From Gammaproteobacteria bacterium (GTDB lineage: Bacteria; Pseudomonadota; Gammaproteobacteria; Natronospirales; REEB76): 64,000 bases of DNA. The notes below the pieces were generated by a model. That model was not told where the DNA came from and searched no databases. It saw nothing but the letters and a program-made list of their open reading frames with translations. Within the stretch, counting starts at the first letter, position 1. Each line of letters opens with the position of its first letter. Both the position numbers and the translations under genes were made by a program. Below, in pieces: positions 8,071 through 19,200 of this stretch. Location: the NCBI GenBank assembly GCA_027315405.1, contig DAHUYB010000076.1, forward strand, positions 1 to 64,000, given 5' to 3'.

Positions 8071-8358
8071 TCATTCAATTACCTTGGGAACCAGGTATAA
8101 CCCGGCCTCCACCTGCGGAGCATTCTTCTGGAACAGCTCACGTTGATTGGTTTCGGTGACGACATCCGCCCGCAGTTGCTGGCTCATGTCGAGCGGGTGC
8201 GCCATGGGCGCCACGCTGGCGGTCTCGGCCTTGTCCAATTGGGCCACGAAATCCAGTATCCGCGACAGATTGTCCGCATAACGGGGTATATCCTGGTCGC
8301 TGATGGCGAGGCGCGCCAGGCGCGCGATGCTTCGAACCTCATCGGAAGTAAGCGACAT
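8071..8358 (-). CDS. gatC: Asp-tRNA(Asn)/Glu-tRNA(Gln) amidotransferase subunit C
   Basis: GatC is the small subunit that wraps around GatA and GatB and stabilises the amidotransferase. It has 95 residues with the typical start MSLTSDEVRSIARLARLAI, then ILDFVAQLDKA, the proline-rich PMAHPLDM and the terminal NAPQVEAGLYLVPKVIE. It is the first gene of the minus-strand gat operon and is divergent from mreB, with 155 bases between the two start codons. Confidence 0.96.
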   Translation of the reverse strand: MSLTSDEVRSIARLARLAISDQDIPRYADNLSRILDFVAQLDKAETASVAPMAHPLDMSQQLRADVVTETNQRELFQKNAPQVEAGLYLVPKVIE

Positions 8359-8434
8359 GCGTGGCCTCGCTGGATTACCGGACTAAATTAACGGGAAAAG
8401 CCCCGGATTTCAGTGAATTATCGCACAAACCGGC

Positions 8435-8463
8435 TTGCCGCCGCCGCCCGCCGTTGTTAGAGT
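8435..8463 (+). promoter_or_regulatory. Possible sigma-70 promoter for mreB
   Basis: TTGCCG at 8435-8440 and TAGAGT at 8458-8463 are 17 bases apart and end about 50 bases before the mreB ATG, in the divergent gatC-mreB gap. The match is moderate and rests on sequence pattern only. Confidence 0.35.
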
Positions 8464-8465
8464 AG

Positions 8466-9557
<1,092 letters not shown>

Positions 9558-9655
9558 CGAAAGTAGATATTTACCCGCAATCGTACTCCAGCGTTACTGG
9601 CTCACCGGAAAACCGTAACTGAGTCGCAGCATGGGTATTGTGTACTGAGGCCCGT

Positions 9656-9684
9656 TTGCACGCCATTTTACCGCTGACTGTATA
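9656..9684 (+). promoter_or_regulatory. Probable sigma-70 promoter for mreC
   Basis: TTGCAC (9656-9661) and TGTATA (9679-9684) with a 17-base spacer end 37 bases before the mreC GTG. The spacing and -10 match are good for sigma-70. This would allow mreC-mreD-mrdA-rodA to be expressed apart from mreB. Confidence 0.45.
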
Positions 9685-9721
9685 TCCTCAATCCGCCCGC
9701 CATTACAGGGGTTGAATCGCC

Positions 9722-10636
9722 GTGTTCGCCCTGCACCGCCCGCAACGTTCGCCCCGGTTGTTTTCCAGCAATCCAGCGGGCGCACTGCGCACACTGTTAC
9801 TCGTGGCGGTGTGCATCGCACTGATGTTCTATGACCATCAGCGCGGCCATCTGCAAAAAATCCATGCAGCCCTGTCCACGTTGGTGTATCCGGTGCAAGC
9901 CGCGGTGAATGCTCCTTATGCCCTGGCCAATTGGGCACAAGAAAAACTTGCCATGCATACCGCGCTGGTGAAAGAAAACACCCGCCTCAACCAGGAACTG
10001 CTCATGGATTCGGTGCAGTTGCAGCAAACAGCCGCGCTGGAACAGGAAAATGCGCGCCTGCGCGAACTGTTGCAGGCCAGCGCCAAGTTGAGGGGCCATG
10101 TGGTACTGGCCACATTATTGGCAGCGGACATGGACCCATTCCGGCACATGATCGTCATTGACAAGGGTGCGGATGCGGGTGTGTATGAGGGGCAAACGCT
10201 GCTGGATGCCCGTGGCATCATCGGCCAGGTCATCCAGGTGGGGCCGGTTTCTTCCGAGGTGGCGCTCATCACCGATCCAAGCCAGGCTATCCAGGTGCAG
10301 GTCAACCGCACCAGCCTGCGTACCCTTGCCATCGGTGGCGCCGATGTGGATACCCTGTCATTGCCGTATCTGGCCAATAATGCCGACGTAAAACCTGGCG
10401 ATCTGCTGGTGACTTCCGGTCTCGATGGGCACTATCCAGCCGGTTACCCGGTGGCGGTCATTACACGCGTGCACCGGGATCCGGCGGAGCCTTTTGCCAG
10501 CGTGACCGCACAACCGGTGGCGGATCTGGATCACGGCCATGACGTTCTACTGTATTTTCCCGCAGTGGCATCTACACCGCTGCCGAAGCCGGAGGTACGC
10601 AGCACGAAAAAACCCTTGAGGCGAAGGCCGCGATGA
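9722..10636 (+). CDS. mreC: Rod-shape-determining protein MreC
   Basis: MreC is a bitopic periplasmic scaffold that binds and activates PBP2. The 304-residue product (GTG start) has one membrane segment near residues 20-37 (LRTLLLVAVCIALMFYDH), a coiled coil at about 78-120 rich in E/L/N heptads, and the beta-barrel domain (about 125-275) with DKGADAGVYEGQTLLD and LLVTSGLDGHYPAGYPV, the MreC signature. The C-terminal tail is basic. The stop overlaps the mreD start. Confidence 0.95.
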   Translation: MFALHRPQRSPRLFSSNPAGALRTLLLVAVCIALMFYDHQRGHLQKIHAALSTLVYPVQAAVNAPYALANWAQEKLAMHTALVKENTRLNQELLMDSVQLQQTAALEQENARLRELLQASAKLRGHVVLATLLAADMDPFRHMIVIDKGADAGVYEGQTLLDARGIIGQVIQVGPVSSEVALITDPSQAIQVQVNRTSLRTLAIGGADVDTLSLPYLANNADVKPGDLLVTSGLDGHYPAGYPVAVITRVHRDPAEPFASVTAQPVADLDHGHDVLLYFPAVASTPLPKPEVRSTKKPLRRRPR

Positions 10637-11124
10637 GGAATCCAATCCGGCGCCGCGCCAATTGGGTCATCGTGGTCACCTATGTGGCGGCATTGTTGCT
10701 CAGTATCTGGCCGCTGCCGGACTGGGCAGAACCGTTCCGTCCGGCATGGTTAGTGCTGACCACAGTTTACTGGTGCCTGTTCCTGCCGCACCGGGTGGGT
10801 TTGTTGGTCACTTTCGTGGTCGGCATCCTGATGGATTCGCTCACCGGCAGTCTATTGGGCGAACATGCGCTGGCGCTGCTGCTGGTGGCATGGGTTACTC
10901 TCAAGCTGCATTTGCAGATCCGTGTGTACCCCTGGTGGCAACAGACACTGGTGGTACTGAGTCTGATGCTGCTCTATACCTTCGTGCTTTTCTGGGTGGA
11001 CGGCATGCTGGGCTACACCCAGGGCTCACTATTGCGCTGGATGCCGGTGCTGATTACCACGCTCCTGTGGCCATGGGTGATGCAGTTGCTGAGTGTGTTG
11101 CAGCAACGCTACCAGGTGAGCTGA
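10633..11124 (+). CDS. mreD: Rod-shape-determining membrane protein MreD
   Basis: MreD is an inner-membrane component of the elongasome that works with MreC. It has 163 residues that are nearly all membrane-spanning (about five segments), with the family's FLPHRVGLLVTFVVGILMD and SLLGEHAL stretch. ATG at 10633 overlaps the mreC stop by four bases (ATGA), so the two are probably translationally coupled. Confidence 0.93.
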   Translation: MRNPIRRRANWVIVVTYVAALLLSIWPLPDWAEPFRPAWLVLTTVYWCLFLPHRVGLLVTFVVGILMDSLTGSLLGEHALALLLVAWVTLKLHLQIRVYPWWQQTLVVLSLMLLYTFVLFWVDGMLGYTQGSLLRWMPVLITTLLWPWVMQLLSVLQQRYQVS

Positions 11125-11153
11125 TGACTGCTAAATTCATAGATCCATAATCC

Positions 11154-13028
11154 ATGGCGCGCATCCGCATCCGCAATGAGTGGCTTGAACTCCACCAGTT
11201 CACGACACGCATCATCATCGTTGCCGTCATCGGACTATTGCTATTGCTGGCGGTGGCAACGCGGCTTTTCTATTTGCAGATCATCAACCACTCTCATTAC
11301 GTGACCCTGGCCGAGGGCAACCGGCTGCGTACCGAACCGGTGACGCCGCCGCGTGGATTGATCTACGACCGCAACGGGGTGCTGCTGGCCGAGAATCAGC
11401 CCAGTTACGAGCTGGACATCGTCCCGGAGCAAGTACCGGATTTGCAGGCCACCATCGCGGCCCTGAGCAAAATCGTGGACATCCGCCCCCAGGATGTAAA
11501 GCAGTTTTATGATCTACTCAAAACCAAGAAACCGTTTCAGCCGCTACCGCTGCGAACCACCCTTTCCGATACCGAAGTTGCGCGTTTCGCCGTGGACCGC
11601 CAGGATTTTCCAGGCGTGGATATCCGTGCCACGCTCGCGCGCTACTACCCCTTGGGCCAGATCACCGCGCATGTGGTGGGCTACACCGGCATCATCAGCC
11701 CCGGGGAGCTCGCGAACCTGGATCCGGCCGAATACACCAATACCTCACAGGTGGGCAAAATCGGCATTGAGGGATCTTATGAAAGTCTGCTGCACGGTTC
11801 CATGGGCACCCGCCAAGTGGAAACCGACGCCCAGGGCCGCGTGGTGCGGGTGGTGTCTTACACCCCGCCGGTGCCGGGAAGCAATCTGTACTTGAGCATT
11901 GATGTACGCTTGCAGGTGGCGGCGGAAAAAGCACTCGCTGACTATAACGGCGCAGTGGTGGCCATCAACCCCCGCAACGGCGAAGTGCTGGCGCTGGTAA
12001 GCACTCCGACCTTCGACCCCAATCAGTTTATAGGCGGCATAAGCCCCAACGACTTCGCCAAGCTCAACACCAGCCCCAGTCAGCCGCTCTTCAACCGCGC
12101 TCTACGCGGCCAATACCCGCCCGGCTCCACCATCAAACCATTCCTGGCCCTGGCGGCGCTGAATTACGGTGTGGTGAATCCGTTCAAGGACTTGCTTTGT
12201 CCCGGCTATTTCTATCTTCCCAGCAACCCAAATCCGTATCGCGACTGGAAACGCGGCGGTCACGGCGAAATTGACCTGCCGAATGCCATCACCCAGTCCT
12301 GCGACGTGTATTTCTATACGGTGGCGCTCAAGCTTGGCATTGACCGTATTCATGAGTATCTGACTACGCAGCTCGGCTTCGGAGAGCCCACCGGTATCGA
12401 TCTCATGGGTGAGCGTGACGGTGTAGTGCCTTCGCCCGAATGGAAACGTAAAATTCTGCATGCGCCATGGTATCTGGGCGATCTGGTCATCGTCGGCATC
12501 GGTCAGGGTTATTTACTAGTGACACCCTTGCAACTGGCCGATGGTGTAGCTGCCATTTCCATGCACGGCGAGCGCTTCGTGCCGCACTTGCTGCATGCCA
12601 TTGGCAACCCGCTGTCTGGCGTCATCAGCGACACCACGCCGCGGACCTTGCCGGCAGTGCAGGAATCCGACCCAAATGCCTGGAAAATTGTGGTTCAAGC
12701 CATGAAAAACGTGGTGGCCACCTGGCAGGGTACCGCTCACTCCATCGGTGTCGGCGCCCAATACAGTATCGCCGGCAAGACCGGCACCGCCCAGGTGTAT
12801 CGCAAGCGTCTGGGGATCTTCGGCGAACAGGATGAATCCGATATCCCCTGGCAACTGCGCGACAATGCTGTGTTCATCGCTTTCGCGCCGGTAGACAATC
12901 CGCGTATCGCCGTGGCGGTAGTGGCGGAACACGGCGGCGGCGGTGCTTCCACCGCCGCCCCTATCGCGCGTAAGGTGATGGACGCCTATCTTCTGCGGCA
13001 AGCCGGTGGCAAAGTGGCGGTACCATGA
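11154..13028 (+). CDS. mrdA: Penicillin-binding protein 2, elongasome transpeptidase
   Basis: PBP2 crosslinks peptidoglycan during cell elongation together with the glycosyltransferase RodA. It has 624 residues: a short cytoplasmic N-terminus, a membrane anchor at about 20-40, the dimerisation/pedestal region with PPRGLIYDRNGVLLAEN, and the transpeptidase domain. Catalytic motifs are PGSTIKPF (S-x-x-K, about 327), QSCD (about 383) and GKTGTAQ (about 542). Length and order are standard. The stop overlaps the rodA start. Confidence 0.97.
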   Translation: MARIRIRNEWLELHQFTTRIIIVAVIGLLLLLAVATRLFYLQIINHSHYVTLAEGNRLRTEPVTPPRGLIYDRNGVLLAENQPSYELDIVPEQVPDLQATIAALSKIVDIRPQDVKQFYDLLKTKKPFQPLPLRTTLSDTEVARFAVDRQDFPGVDIRATLARYYPLGQITAHVVGYTGIISPGELANLDPAEYTNTSQVGKIGIEGSYESLLHGSMGTRQVETDAQGRVVRVVSYTPPVPGSNLYLSIDVRLQVAAEKALADYNGAVVAINPRNGEVLALVSTPTFDPNQFIGGISPNDFAKLNTSPSQPLFNRALRGQYPPGSTIKPFLALAALNYGVVNPFKDLLCPGYFYLPSNPNPYRDWKRGGHGEIDLPNAITQSCDVYFYTVALKLGIDRIHEYLTTQLGFGEPTGIDLMGERDGVVPSPEWKRKILHAPWYLGDLVIVGIGQGYLLVTPLQLADGVAAISMHGERFVPHLLHAIGNPLSGVISDTTPRTLPAVQESDPNAWKIVVQAMKNVVATWQGTAHSIGVGAQYSIAGKTGTAQVYRKRLGIFGEQDESDIPWQLRDNAVFIAFAPVDNPRIAVAVVAEHGGGGASTAAPIARKVMDAYLLRQAGGKVAVP

Positions 13029-14161
13029 CTTTTAGCGACTTCGCTTTTTCCCCCGCGCATGGTGATCTGACCTTCGGCGAGCGGCTGTTGCATCGCCTGA
13101 ATCTGGACGGACCGCTGCTGCTGGCGGTGGTAATACTGGCGTTCATGGGACTGGCCATTCTTTACGGTGCCAGCAACGAAGATGCCGGCATGATATACCG
13201 GCAGGCAATACGCCTGGGCTTGTCGTTTGTGGTACTGCTGGCGGTGGCGCAAATATCACCGCAGTTTTTGCGCCTGTGGTCGCCGTGGCTATTCGCCCTG
13301 GGTCTGATTCTGTTGCTGTTCACGCTGCATTCGGGACACATCGGCCGCGGCGCGCAACGCTGGCTGGGTTTCGGCTTCGTGCGCTTCCAACCATCGGAAA
13401 TCATGAAAATCGCCGTGCCCATGATGGTGGCATGGTATCTGCATGAAAAGCCGTTGCCGCCCAACTGGAAACAGCTGTTGCCGTTGGCCACCATGATTTT
13501 TATCCCGGTGCTGCTGGTGGCCATTGAGCCTGACCTGGGCACGGCGCTGCTGATCCTCAGCGCCGGCGCCTTCAGCGTGTTCCTGGCGGGACTACGCTGG
13601 CGCGTCATCCTGTTATTGGTGGTGGCCTTGGCCATCGTTACGCCCATTCTGTGGCACTTCATGCACGCTTATCAGCGCGAACGCGTGCTGATTTTCCTGA
13701 ATCCACAGCGCGATCCGCTGGGAGCCGGCTACCATATTATCCAGTCGCAGATCGCCATCGGTTCCGGCGGCATGTTCGGCAAAGGTTGGTTACATGGCAG
13801 CCAGTCGCAACTTGATTTCCTGCCGGAAAGCTCCACGGACTTCATCTACGCGGTTTTGGGGGAACAGTTCGGTTTCATCGGTGCGCTGGTGGTGCTGGCG
13901 CTCTACGGCTTCATTATCGCGCGCTCGCTGATCATTGCACTGCGCGCCCAGGATACTTACTCGCGGCTCTTGGGCGGAGCGCTGAGCATGGCGCTGTTCA
14001 CTTACGTCTTCATCAACAGCGGTATGGTGTCGGGCATCCTGCCGGTGGTAGGTGTGCCCTTACCATTGGTGAGTTATGGCGGAAGTTCCCTGGTGACGCT
14101 CATGGCCGGCTTCGGTGTGCTCATGAGCATTCACTCGCACCGCAAGCTCCTTGCCACGTGA
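13025..14161 (+). CDS. rodA: SEDS peptidoglycan glycosyltransferase RodA
   Basis: RodA polymerises lipid II into glycan strands at the elongation machinery. The 378 residues form about ten membrane segments. SEDS signatures are visible: RWLGFGFVRFQPSEIMKI (about 114-131), IAIEPDLGTALL-like VAIEPDLGTALLIL, and the C-terminal PVVGVPLPLVSYGGSSLV. It starts in a four-base ATGA overlap with mrdA and ends in a GTGA overlap with mltB, so the three are co-translated. Confidence 0.97.
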   Translation: MTFSDFAFSPAHGDLTFGERLLHRLNLDGPLLLAVVILAFMGLAILYGASNEDAGMIYRQAIRLGLSFVVLLAVAQISPQFLRLWSPWLFALGLILLLFTLHSGHIGRGAQRWLGFGFVRFQPSEIMKIAVPMMVAWYLHEKPLPPNWKQLLPLATMIFIPVLLVAIEPDLGTALLILSAGAFSVFLAGLRWRVILLLVVALAIVTPILWHFMHAYQRERVLIFLNPQRDPLGAGYHIIQSQIAIGSGGMFGKGWLHGSQSQLDFLPESSTDFIYAVLGEQFGFIGALVVLALYGFIIARSLIIALRAQDTYSRLLGGALSMALFTYVFINSGMVSGILPVVGVPLPLVSYGGSSLVTLMAGFGVLMSIHSHRKLLAT

Positions 14162-15213
14162 CCCACATCCGCTACCCCGTCTCCTTCATTGTCATTGGCA
14201 TGGGCTGTCTGCTTGCGGGTTGCGCACATATGGTGAAGCCGGCGCCGGCGCACGCGGCAGTTCCGGTCAAAGCGTCGCTGCCTGCCAATTACACTTCACG
14301 CCCTGAAGTCCAGCAGTTCATCGCCAAGCTGGTGCAACAGGATGATTTCAACAAGGCCTGGCTGGAAAAAACACTGGCCGCCGCGCAACAGCGCGGCAGC
14401 ATTCTCGCCGCGATTGCCAAACCCTACGAAGCCAAGCCCTGGTATCAATACAAACCGTTGTTTGTGAACGATGTGCGCATCAATGCGGGCGTGGTCTTTT
14501 GGGATATGCACGCAGATGATCTCGCGAAAGCGCAACAACACTATGGTGTGCCGGCCTCAATTATCGTTGCCATCCTGGGTGTGGAAAGTTTCTACGGCCG
14601 GCAGAAAGGCGGCTATTCGGTGCTGGACGCGCTTACCACGCTGAGTTTTGACTATCCGCCGCGCGCCGCTTTTTTCCAGGCTGAACTGGAGCAGTATCTA
14701 TTGATGTGCCGTGAACACGCGTTTGATCCGCCCTCCCTGATGGGTTCCTACGCCGGCGCCATGGGTGTGCCGCAGTTCATGCCGGACAGTTATCGCCAGT
14801 ACGCAGTGGCCGCCGACGGCCGCGGCCGGCCGGACATCTGGAACGACTGGGTGGATATCATCGCCAGCGTGGCCAACTATTTCCACGTCCACGGCTGGCA
14901 ACCCGACAGCCTGGTGGCGGTGCCGGCGGCGCTGCCCTCCGTAGTTGCGCAGCTGCCTGCGATACTTACACCGACACACGTCGGCGCGCTGCGCCGACAG
15001 GGAGTTATTTTGAGCGCCGGTCTGGCGGATAACACCGAGGCAATGCTGGTACCGCTGCAACTGAAACAGGGCACCGAATACTGGGTAGGACTGCACAATT
15101 TCCGCGTCATCCTACAGTACAACAAAAGTCCCTTGTATGCGATGGCGGTGTATGACCTGGCCACACGCATTACCGATGCGCGCACACAGGCGGGACAGAA
15201 TGCGTTGCCCTGA
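14158..15213 (+). CDS. mltB: Membrane-bound lytic murein transglycosylase B
   Basis: MltB cleaves the glycan strands of murein and forms 1,6-anhydro-muropeptides, which are recycled by enzymes such as AmgK/MurU encoded further along. It has 351 residues from a GTG start, with a lipoprotein signal ending LLAGC (Cys about residue 22). The catalytic Glu lies in ILGVESFYGRQKGGYSVLDALTTLSFDYPPR (family pattern), followed by GSYAGAMGVPQFMPDSYR. The protein should be anchored in the outer membrane facing the periplasm. Confidence 0.95.
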   Translation: MTHIRYPVSFIVIGMGCLLAGCAHMVKPAPAHAAVPVKASLPANYTSRPEVQQFIAKLVQQDDFNKAWLEKTLAAAQQRGSILAAIAKPYEAKPWYQYKPLFVNDVRINAGVVFWDMHADDLAKAQQHYGVPASIIVAILGVESFYGRQKGGYSVLDALTTLSFDYPPRAAFFQAELEQYLLMCREHAFDPPSLMGSYAGAMGVPQFMPDSYRQYAVAADGRGRPDIWNDWVDIIASVANYFHVHGWQPDSLVAVPAALPSVVAQLPAILTPTHVGALRRQGVILSAGLADNTEAMLVPLQLKQGTEYWVGLHNFRVILQYNKSPLYAMAVYDLATRITDARTQAGQNALP

Positions 15214-16039
15214 CATGCGCGCGGTGCTCGCATTGGCAGCCACGCTGCTGGTGGCGGCATGCGCGCAATTCCCGACTCAAGACCACGGGCCGGCTTACCC
15301 GGTGGATGTGTCGCAGGTGCCGAATGCGATACCGCGCTACGAACCCAGGAGTCCGTATGGTAATCCTGCATCCTATAGCGTCAACGGCCAGACCTACTAC
15401 GTGCTGCCAAGTTGCGTGGGTTATCACGAGCGCGGCATCGCTTCCTGGTATGGCATGAAATTCCACGGCGGCCGCGCCTCCGACGGCGAGACCTATGATA
15501 TGTACGCCATGACTGCCGCCAGCAAGGTGCTGCCGCTGCCCTGCTACGTGCGCGTAACCAACCTGCAAAACGGCCAGAGCGTGATCGTGAAAGTGAATGA
15601 CCGCGGCCCGTTCGTGGCGAACCGCATCATTGATCTGTCCTACGCGGCCGCCTCCCGCATCGGCATGCTCGGTACCGGCACCGCGCTGGTGGACGTGGCC
15701 GCGGTCACCCCCGGCGAACCCGAACCGCCCACCGGCCCTGGCAGCAACCTGCCGGTGCAAACCGGCGCGCCACCAGTCAACGCCGCCGCCGGTGTCGCCA
15801 GTCAACCGCAACTCTTCGTACAGGTCGGTGCCTTCGCCACCGAGAGCAACGCCACGCGGGTATTGCAGCGTCTACGCGCGGCCGCGGTCAATTCGGCCTT
15901 CATTCTCACCGAAGTCCAAAACGGCATCACCTTCTATAAGGTGCGCGTCGGCCCCATCGCGGATGTGGATCACGTGGACGCGCTCACTGCCAAACTGACC
16001 GACCTGGGATTTCCGAATGCGCAGGTGGTGATCCCGTAG
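15200..16039 (+). CDS. rlpA: Septal-ring lytic transglycosylase-like lipoprotein RlpA
   Basis: RlpA proteins are outer-membrane lipoproteins; some cleave glycan strands that lack stem peptides. From the ATG at 15200 the protein has 279 residues with a lipobox LVAAC, the double-psi beta-barrel domain GIASWYGMKFHGGRASDGETYD...VKVNDRGPF (about 75-165), a proline-rich linker, and a C-terminal SPOR domain (about 205-279) that binds denuded glycan. It overlaps the mltB stop by 14 bases; an ATG at 15215 is an alternative start. A diverged copy of its last 48 codons lies 5 kb downstream, beside dacA. Confidence 0.93.
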   Translation: MRCPDMRAVLALAATLLVAACAQFPTQDHGPAYPVDVSQVPNAIPRYEPRSPYGNPASYSVNGQTYYVLPSCVGYHERGIASWYGMKFHGGRASDGETYDMYAMTAASKVLPLPCYVRVTNLQNGQSVIVKVNDRGPFVANRIIDLSYAAASRIGMLGTGTALVDVAAVTPGEPEPPTGPGSNLPVQTGAPPVNAAAGVASQPQLFVQVGAFATESNATRVLQRLRAAAVNSAFILTEVQNGITFYKVRVGPIADVDHVDALTAKLTDLGFPNAQVVIP

Positions 16040-16050
16040 ACAAAAAACGA

Positions 16051-16067
16051 TCAACTGGTTGTGCGGT
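16051..16067 (+). repeat. Left copy of a 17-base direct repeat flanking the SIR2-TIR/STAND island
   Basis: TCAACTGGTTGTGCGGT here and TCAACTGGTTGCGCGGT at 20952-20968 differ at one base and lie on either side of the defence operon, in the same orientation. They could be target-site or attachment-site remnants; chance similarity is not excluded. Confidence 0.45.
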
Positions 16068-16207
16068 TAATGACTCGTCAATAGCGGCAGAATGTCCAAT
16101 CACGCGCTGGTGCGAAATTCCATCGCGGCCCTGGGCCGCTCGCATAACAGCCGGCAGGCTGGGTTTCCGGTGAGAAGCCCAACCGAGGCCATCGCCGGCA
16201 AACAGCC

Positions 16208-19200
16208 TCAGCCTTTCGATCCGGTGCGCGCGGCGGCGATTAGGCCAGCGAGGTAGCGCATGATCGTGAGCCGCCGGGCTTCGGCCGACGCGCCGGCGAT
16301 CAGTTTGGATGCCTGGTCGAGGTCGAAGTTGCGCTGCCTGCGACCCGCGGCGTCGGCAGGCTGGGCAATGGCGCTGACGTACAGTGCGTAGGCATAGTCG
16401 TGGCGGAAGGTGGTGCCCTTGGCGCCGGCTTTGAGCTGCTGCCGGTAGTAATCGAGCGCGGGTTGCAGAACCTTGCGGGCTTCGGCGTTGCGGCCCTGCA
16501 TGGCGATGGCCTGGGCGAGGATGTACCGAGCCTGCGATTCGCGTGGTTTCGGGTCGGTTTGCACCACCGCATCCGGCGCGACCGACAACCACTGGCGCGC
16601 CAAGGTTTCAGCTTGTGCATAGCGGCCGAGCTGCACTGCCGCACGCGCAGCGGCATTGAAGCTGGCTTCCAACATCTGGTTCTTCGTGGTGGTTGTACTG
16701 GCGTCCGTCGCGGGCACCTTGACCGCTTCGATCTTGGCGAGCGCTGCGGTAACCTCGGTCAACGCGGACTGCGGAGCACCCTCGTCCAGTTTCAGTTGGC
16801 CGGCCGTAAACAGCTGATTCGTCGCATTACCCGCGAGTAGGCGAATGGGAGAATGGGGTGGCAGTTCCGCAGCGAGCGCGCGCAGGCTGCGCAGGCAGGC
16901 CTGCAATGATTGTTCCGCGCCTGCCGAGTCGCCGCTCGATGCTTGATAGTTCGCGAGTCCGAGCCAAATGTAATAAATCACAGCAGCGAGGCCTTTCGGA
17001 CTGCGCGGATCCTGCGCCAAAGCCAGTGCCGAACGTCGTGTGGCAATCGCACGGGTCACCTCACCGCGCTCATATTGGAATATCGCGACCTGGTTTAGAG
17101 CCTGCGCCCATCTGCTCCAGGCATCGATGCTGGAAGGGTTGAAGCGTACCCAATCCTCGGCTGCCTGTACGGCTTGGTTGACGTAATCCATGGCACCAGC
17201 CGCATCGTGCCGGTTATCGGCAAGGAGCGCGAGCCGGCTCGCGGCGAAAAACCGGTCCTCCCGCGCGTGCAGGTCGCCGGGGCGGCGCGCCAGGACCTTC
17301 TCGGTCATGGTGAACACCTGCTGCTCCAGCTTTTGCGCCTCTGCCGTGCGGCCGAGTGCCTGCAACTCGCCCACTTTGGTGTCGGCGGTATCGGCCCAGG
17401 ACGCAGCCGCATTCAGGTCCGACAGATCGAGTGCGCCGAGTCCCTCGAGGATTTTGAGGGCTTGGTCGCAAGTCGTCAAACCTTGCTGTGGCGGTTGCAC
17501 CAGGCAAAGAATGTTCAAATCATCGGCATAGAGCTGTCGCACGCGACGTGACGGATTGACAGCGTTGACCAGCGGTTTCAGCAGGGCGGCGGCCTGATCC
17601 AACGGTGCTGAACTACCGCCGCGGCTAACGGCGGCTGCGTAATTTTCGTTGTACAGAATCAAGGCCAGGCCATAGGTCACCGCTTCACCGTGATCGCCAG
17701 CCGCGCGCAGCTTTTCAAAAGCCGCCCTGGCTTCGTCGAAACTCTTCGTTGCAGCTTGCTGATCGCCGCCGGCGATCTGGGCCGTGCCCAAGCGCACCAG
17801 CGCCATCGCCCGGTTGATTTGCGTTTGCTTGGTCACCAGGTCCGCAGGCAGGCTGTTGTAATAGTCAACGGTTTTCTGCGCGAGCTTGCCCAGGGTTTCC
17901 AGCCGGCCGGTGGGCGCGAGTTCGTTGTAGAAATCCTCGATCAGGAAGCTCACCAGGTTCTCGGCATTGGTGCGTGAGGCCTGTACCTCGGCCTTAGCGG
18001 CGCGCACGCGCCCCAGGCTGTACCAGCCGAACAGCGCCCCCGCGACCGCGACCAGCATCAGCACGATACACACGCCGGCGACGGCGCGCGTGCGCCGCAA
18101 CGCCCGGTGGGTGGCGGCTTCGCGCTCGCGCTGGGCGGCGAGTTCGCGCTCCACCTGTTCGCGCGCTTCGCGCTCGCGGCGCAGGTTGCGGCTGGCCAGC
18201 ACCACCTTGCACAACACGTCGTGGGTCAGCTCCACGCGGCGCATGTCGAGGCGGTCTTCAATCCGCAGCAGGCGCCGGTTGACCAGGGTCGGCAGCGTAT
18301 CCGGCGCGGCGCCCGCCGCGGCCAGCGCCTTGGTGACGCGCTCTTCGGCCAGGCTTTCGCGGTAGCCGGATTCGGTCAGGAGTTCATCCTCGACCACACG
18401 CCGCACGCCTTCGGGCTGGTCGGCCAGCGCGCGTTCGTAGAATTCAGACAGGATGGTCTCGCGTGAGCCGGCCAGAAGGTCGGTCGAGATTTCTTTGCGT
18501 CCCTGCGCTTGGCGCGCGGCATTGAGCTCCCGGCAGATCAGGCTCAGAAGCGAGGGCTCGACTTCGGCGTTCGCGAGTTCCGCGTCGCCCGCAACGAAAC
18601 GCACGATCGCTTCCGCGACCTCCTGCGACACCAGCTTGCCGCCCGGCTTGAGCACCGCGGAGAGCGCCTGCGCGCCGGTCATGCGCGCAAGACGCATGCG
18701 ATTCTGGGTAATCGAAGGCATTTCACCCTTGATGCTTTCCAGGTGCGCGAGATAATCCTCGCGCAGCGCGATCAGCACGCGGTAATCGGCGCGTGTGAAG
18801 TCGAAATCCTCGACGGCGCTATCGTCTTTCTCGAGCCGTGCCTCGAGTGCCGTGGGCGCGCGGTTCTCGACCAGGTCGGCGAGATCTTCGAGGAATTGCT
18901 GCGCACGCAATTTGCCGGCGTCGTCGGCCTGGCCGAGGGTGAAGATTTCCTCGAATTGGTCGAAGATCAAAAGCGGCATCAAGGTACGGCCTTGGGCGTC
19001 GCGCAACAGGTCCTCGCGGTGGTGCAGGAACTCCCACAGTGATTCGCCCTCGATCGCGGCGCCGGCCCGCGTCCAGTGCCCGGCGGCCTCGGTGGCACGG
19101 AAAATCGCCTGCTTAATCTGTTCGGAGGGCACAGGCGAGCCGGCGGCGTAGTCGATGCGGACGTACACCGGGCAATAACCGTCGCCACGCAGACGCGTCA

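Noticed and set aside
9594-9938. Minus-strand open frame of 114 codons upstream of mreC
   Set aside because: Overlaps the mreC start and the probable mreC promoter; no family resemblance.
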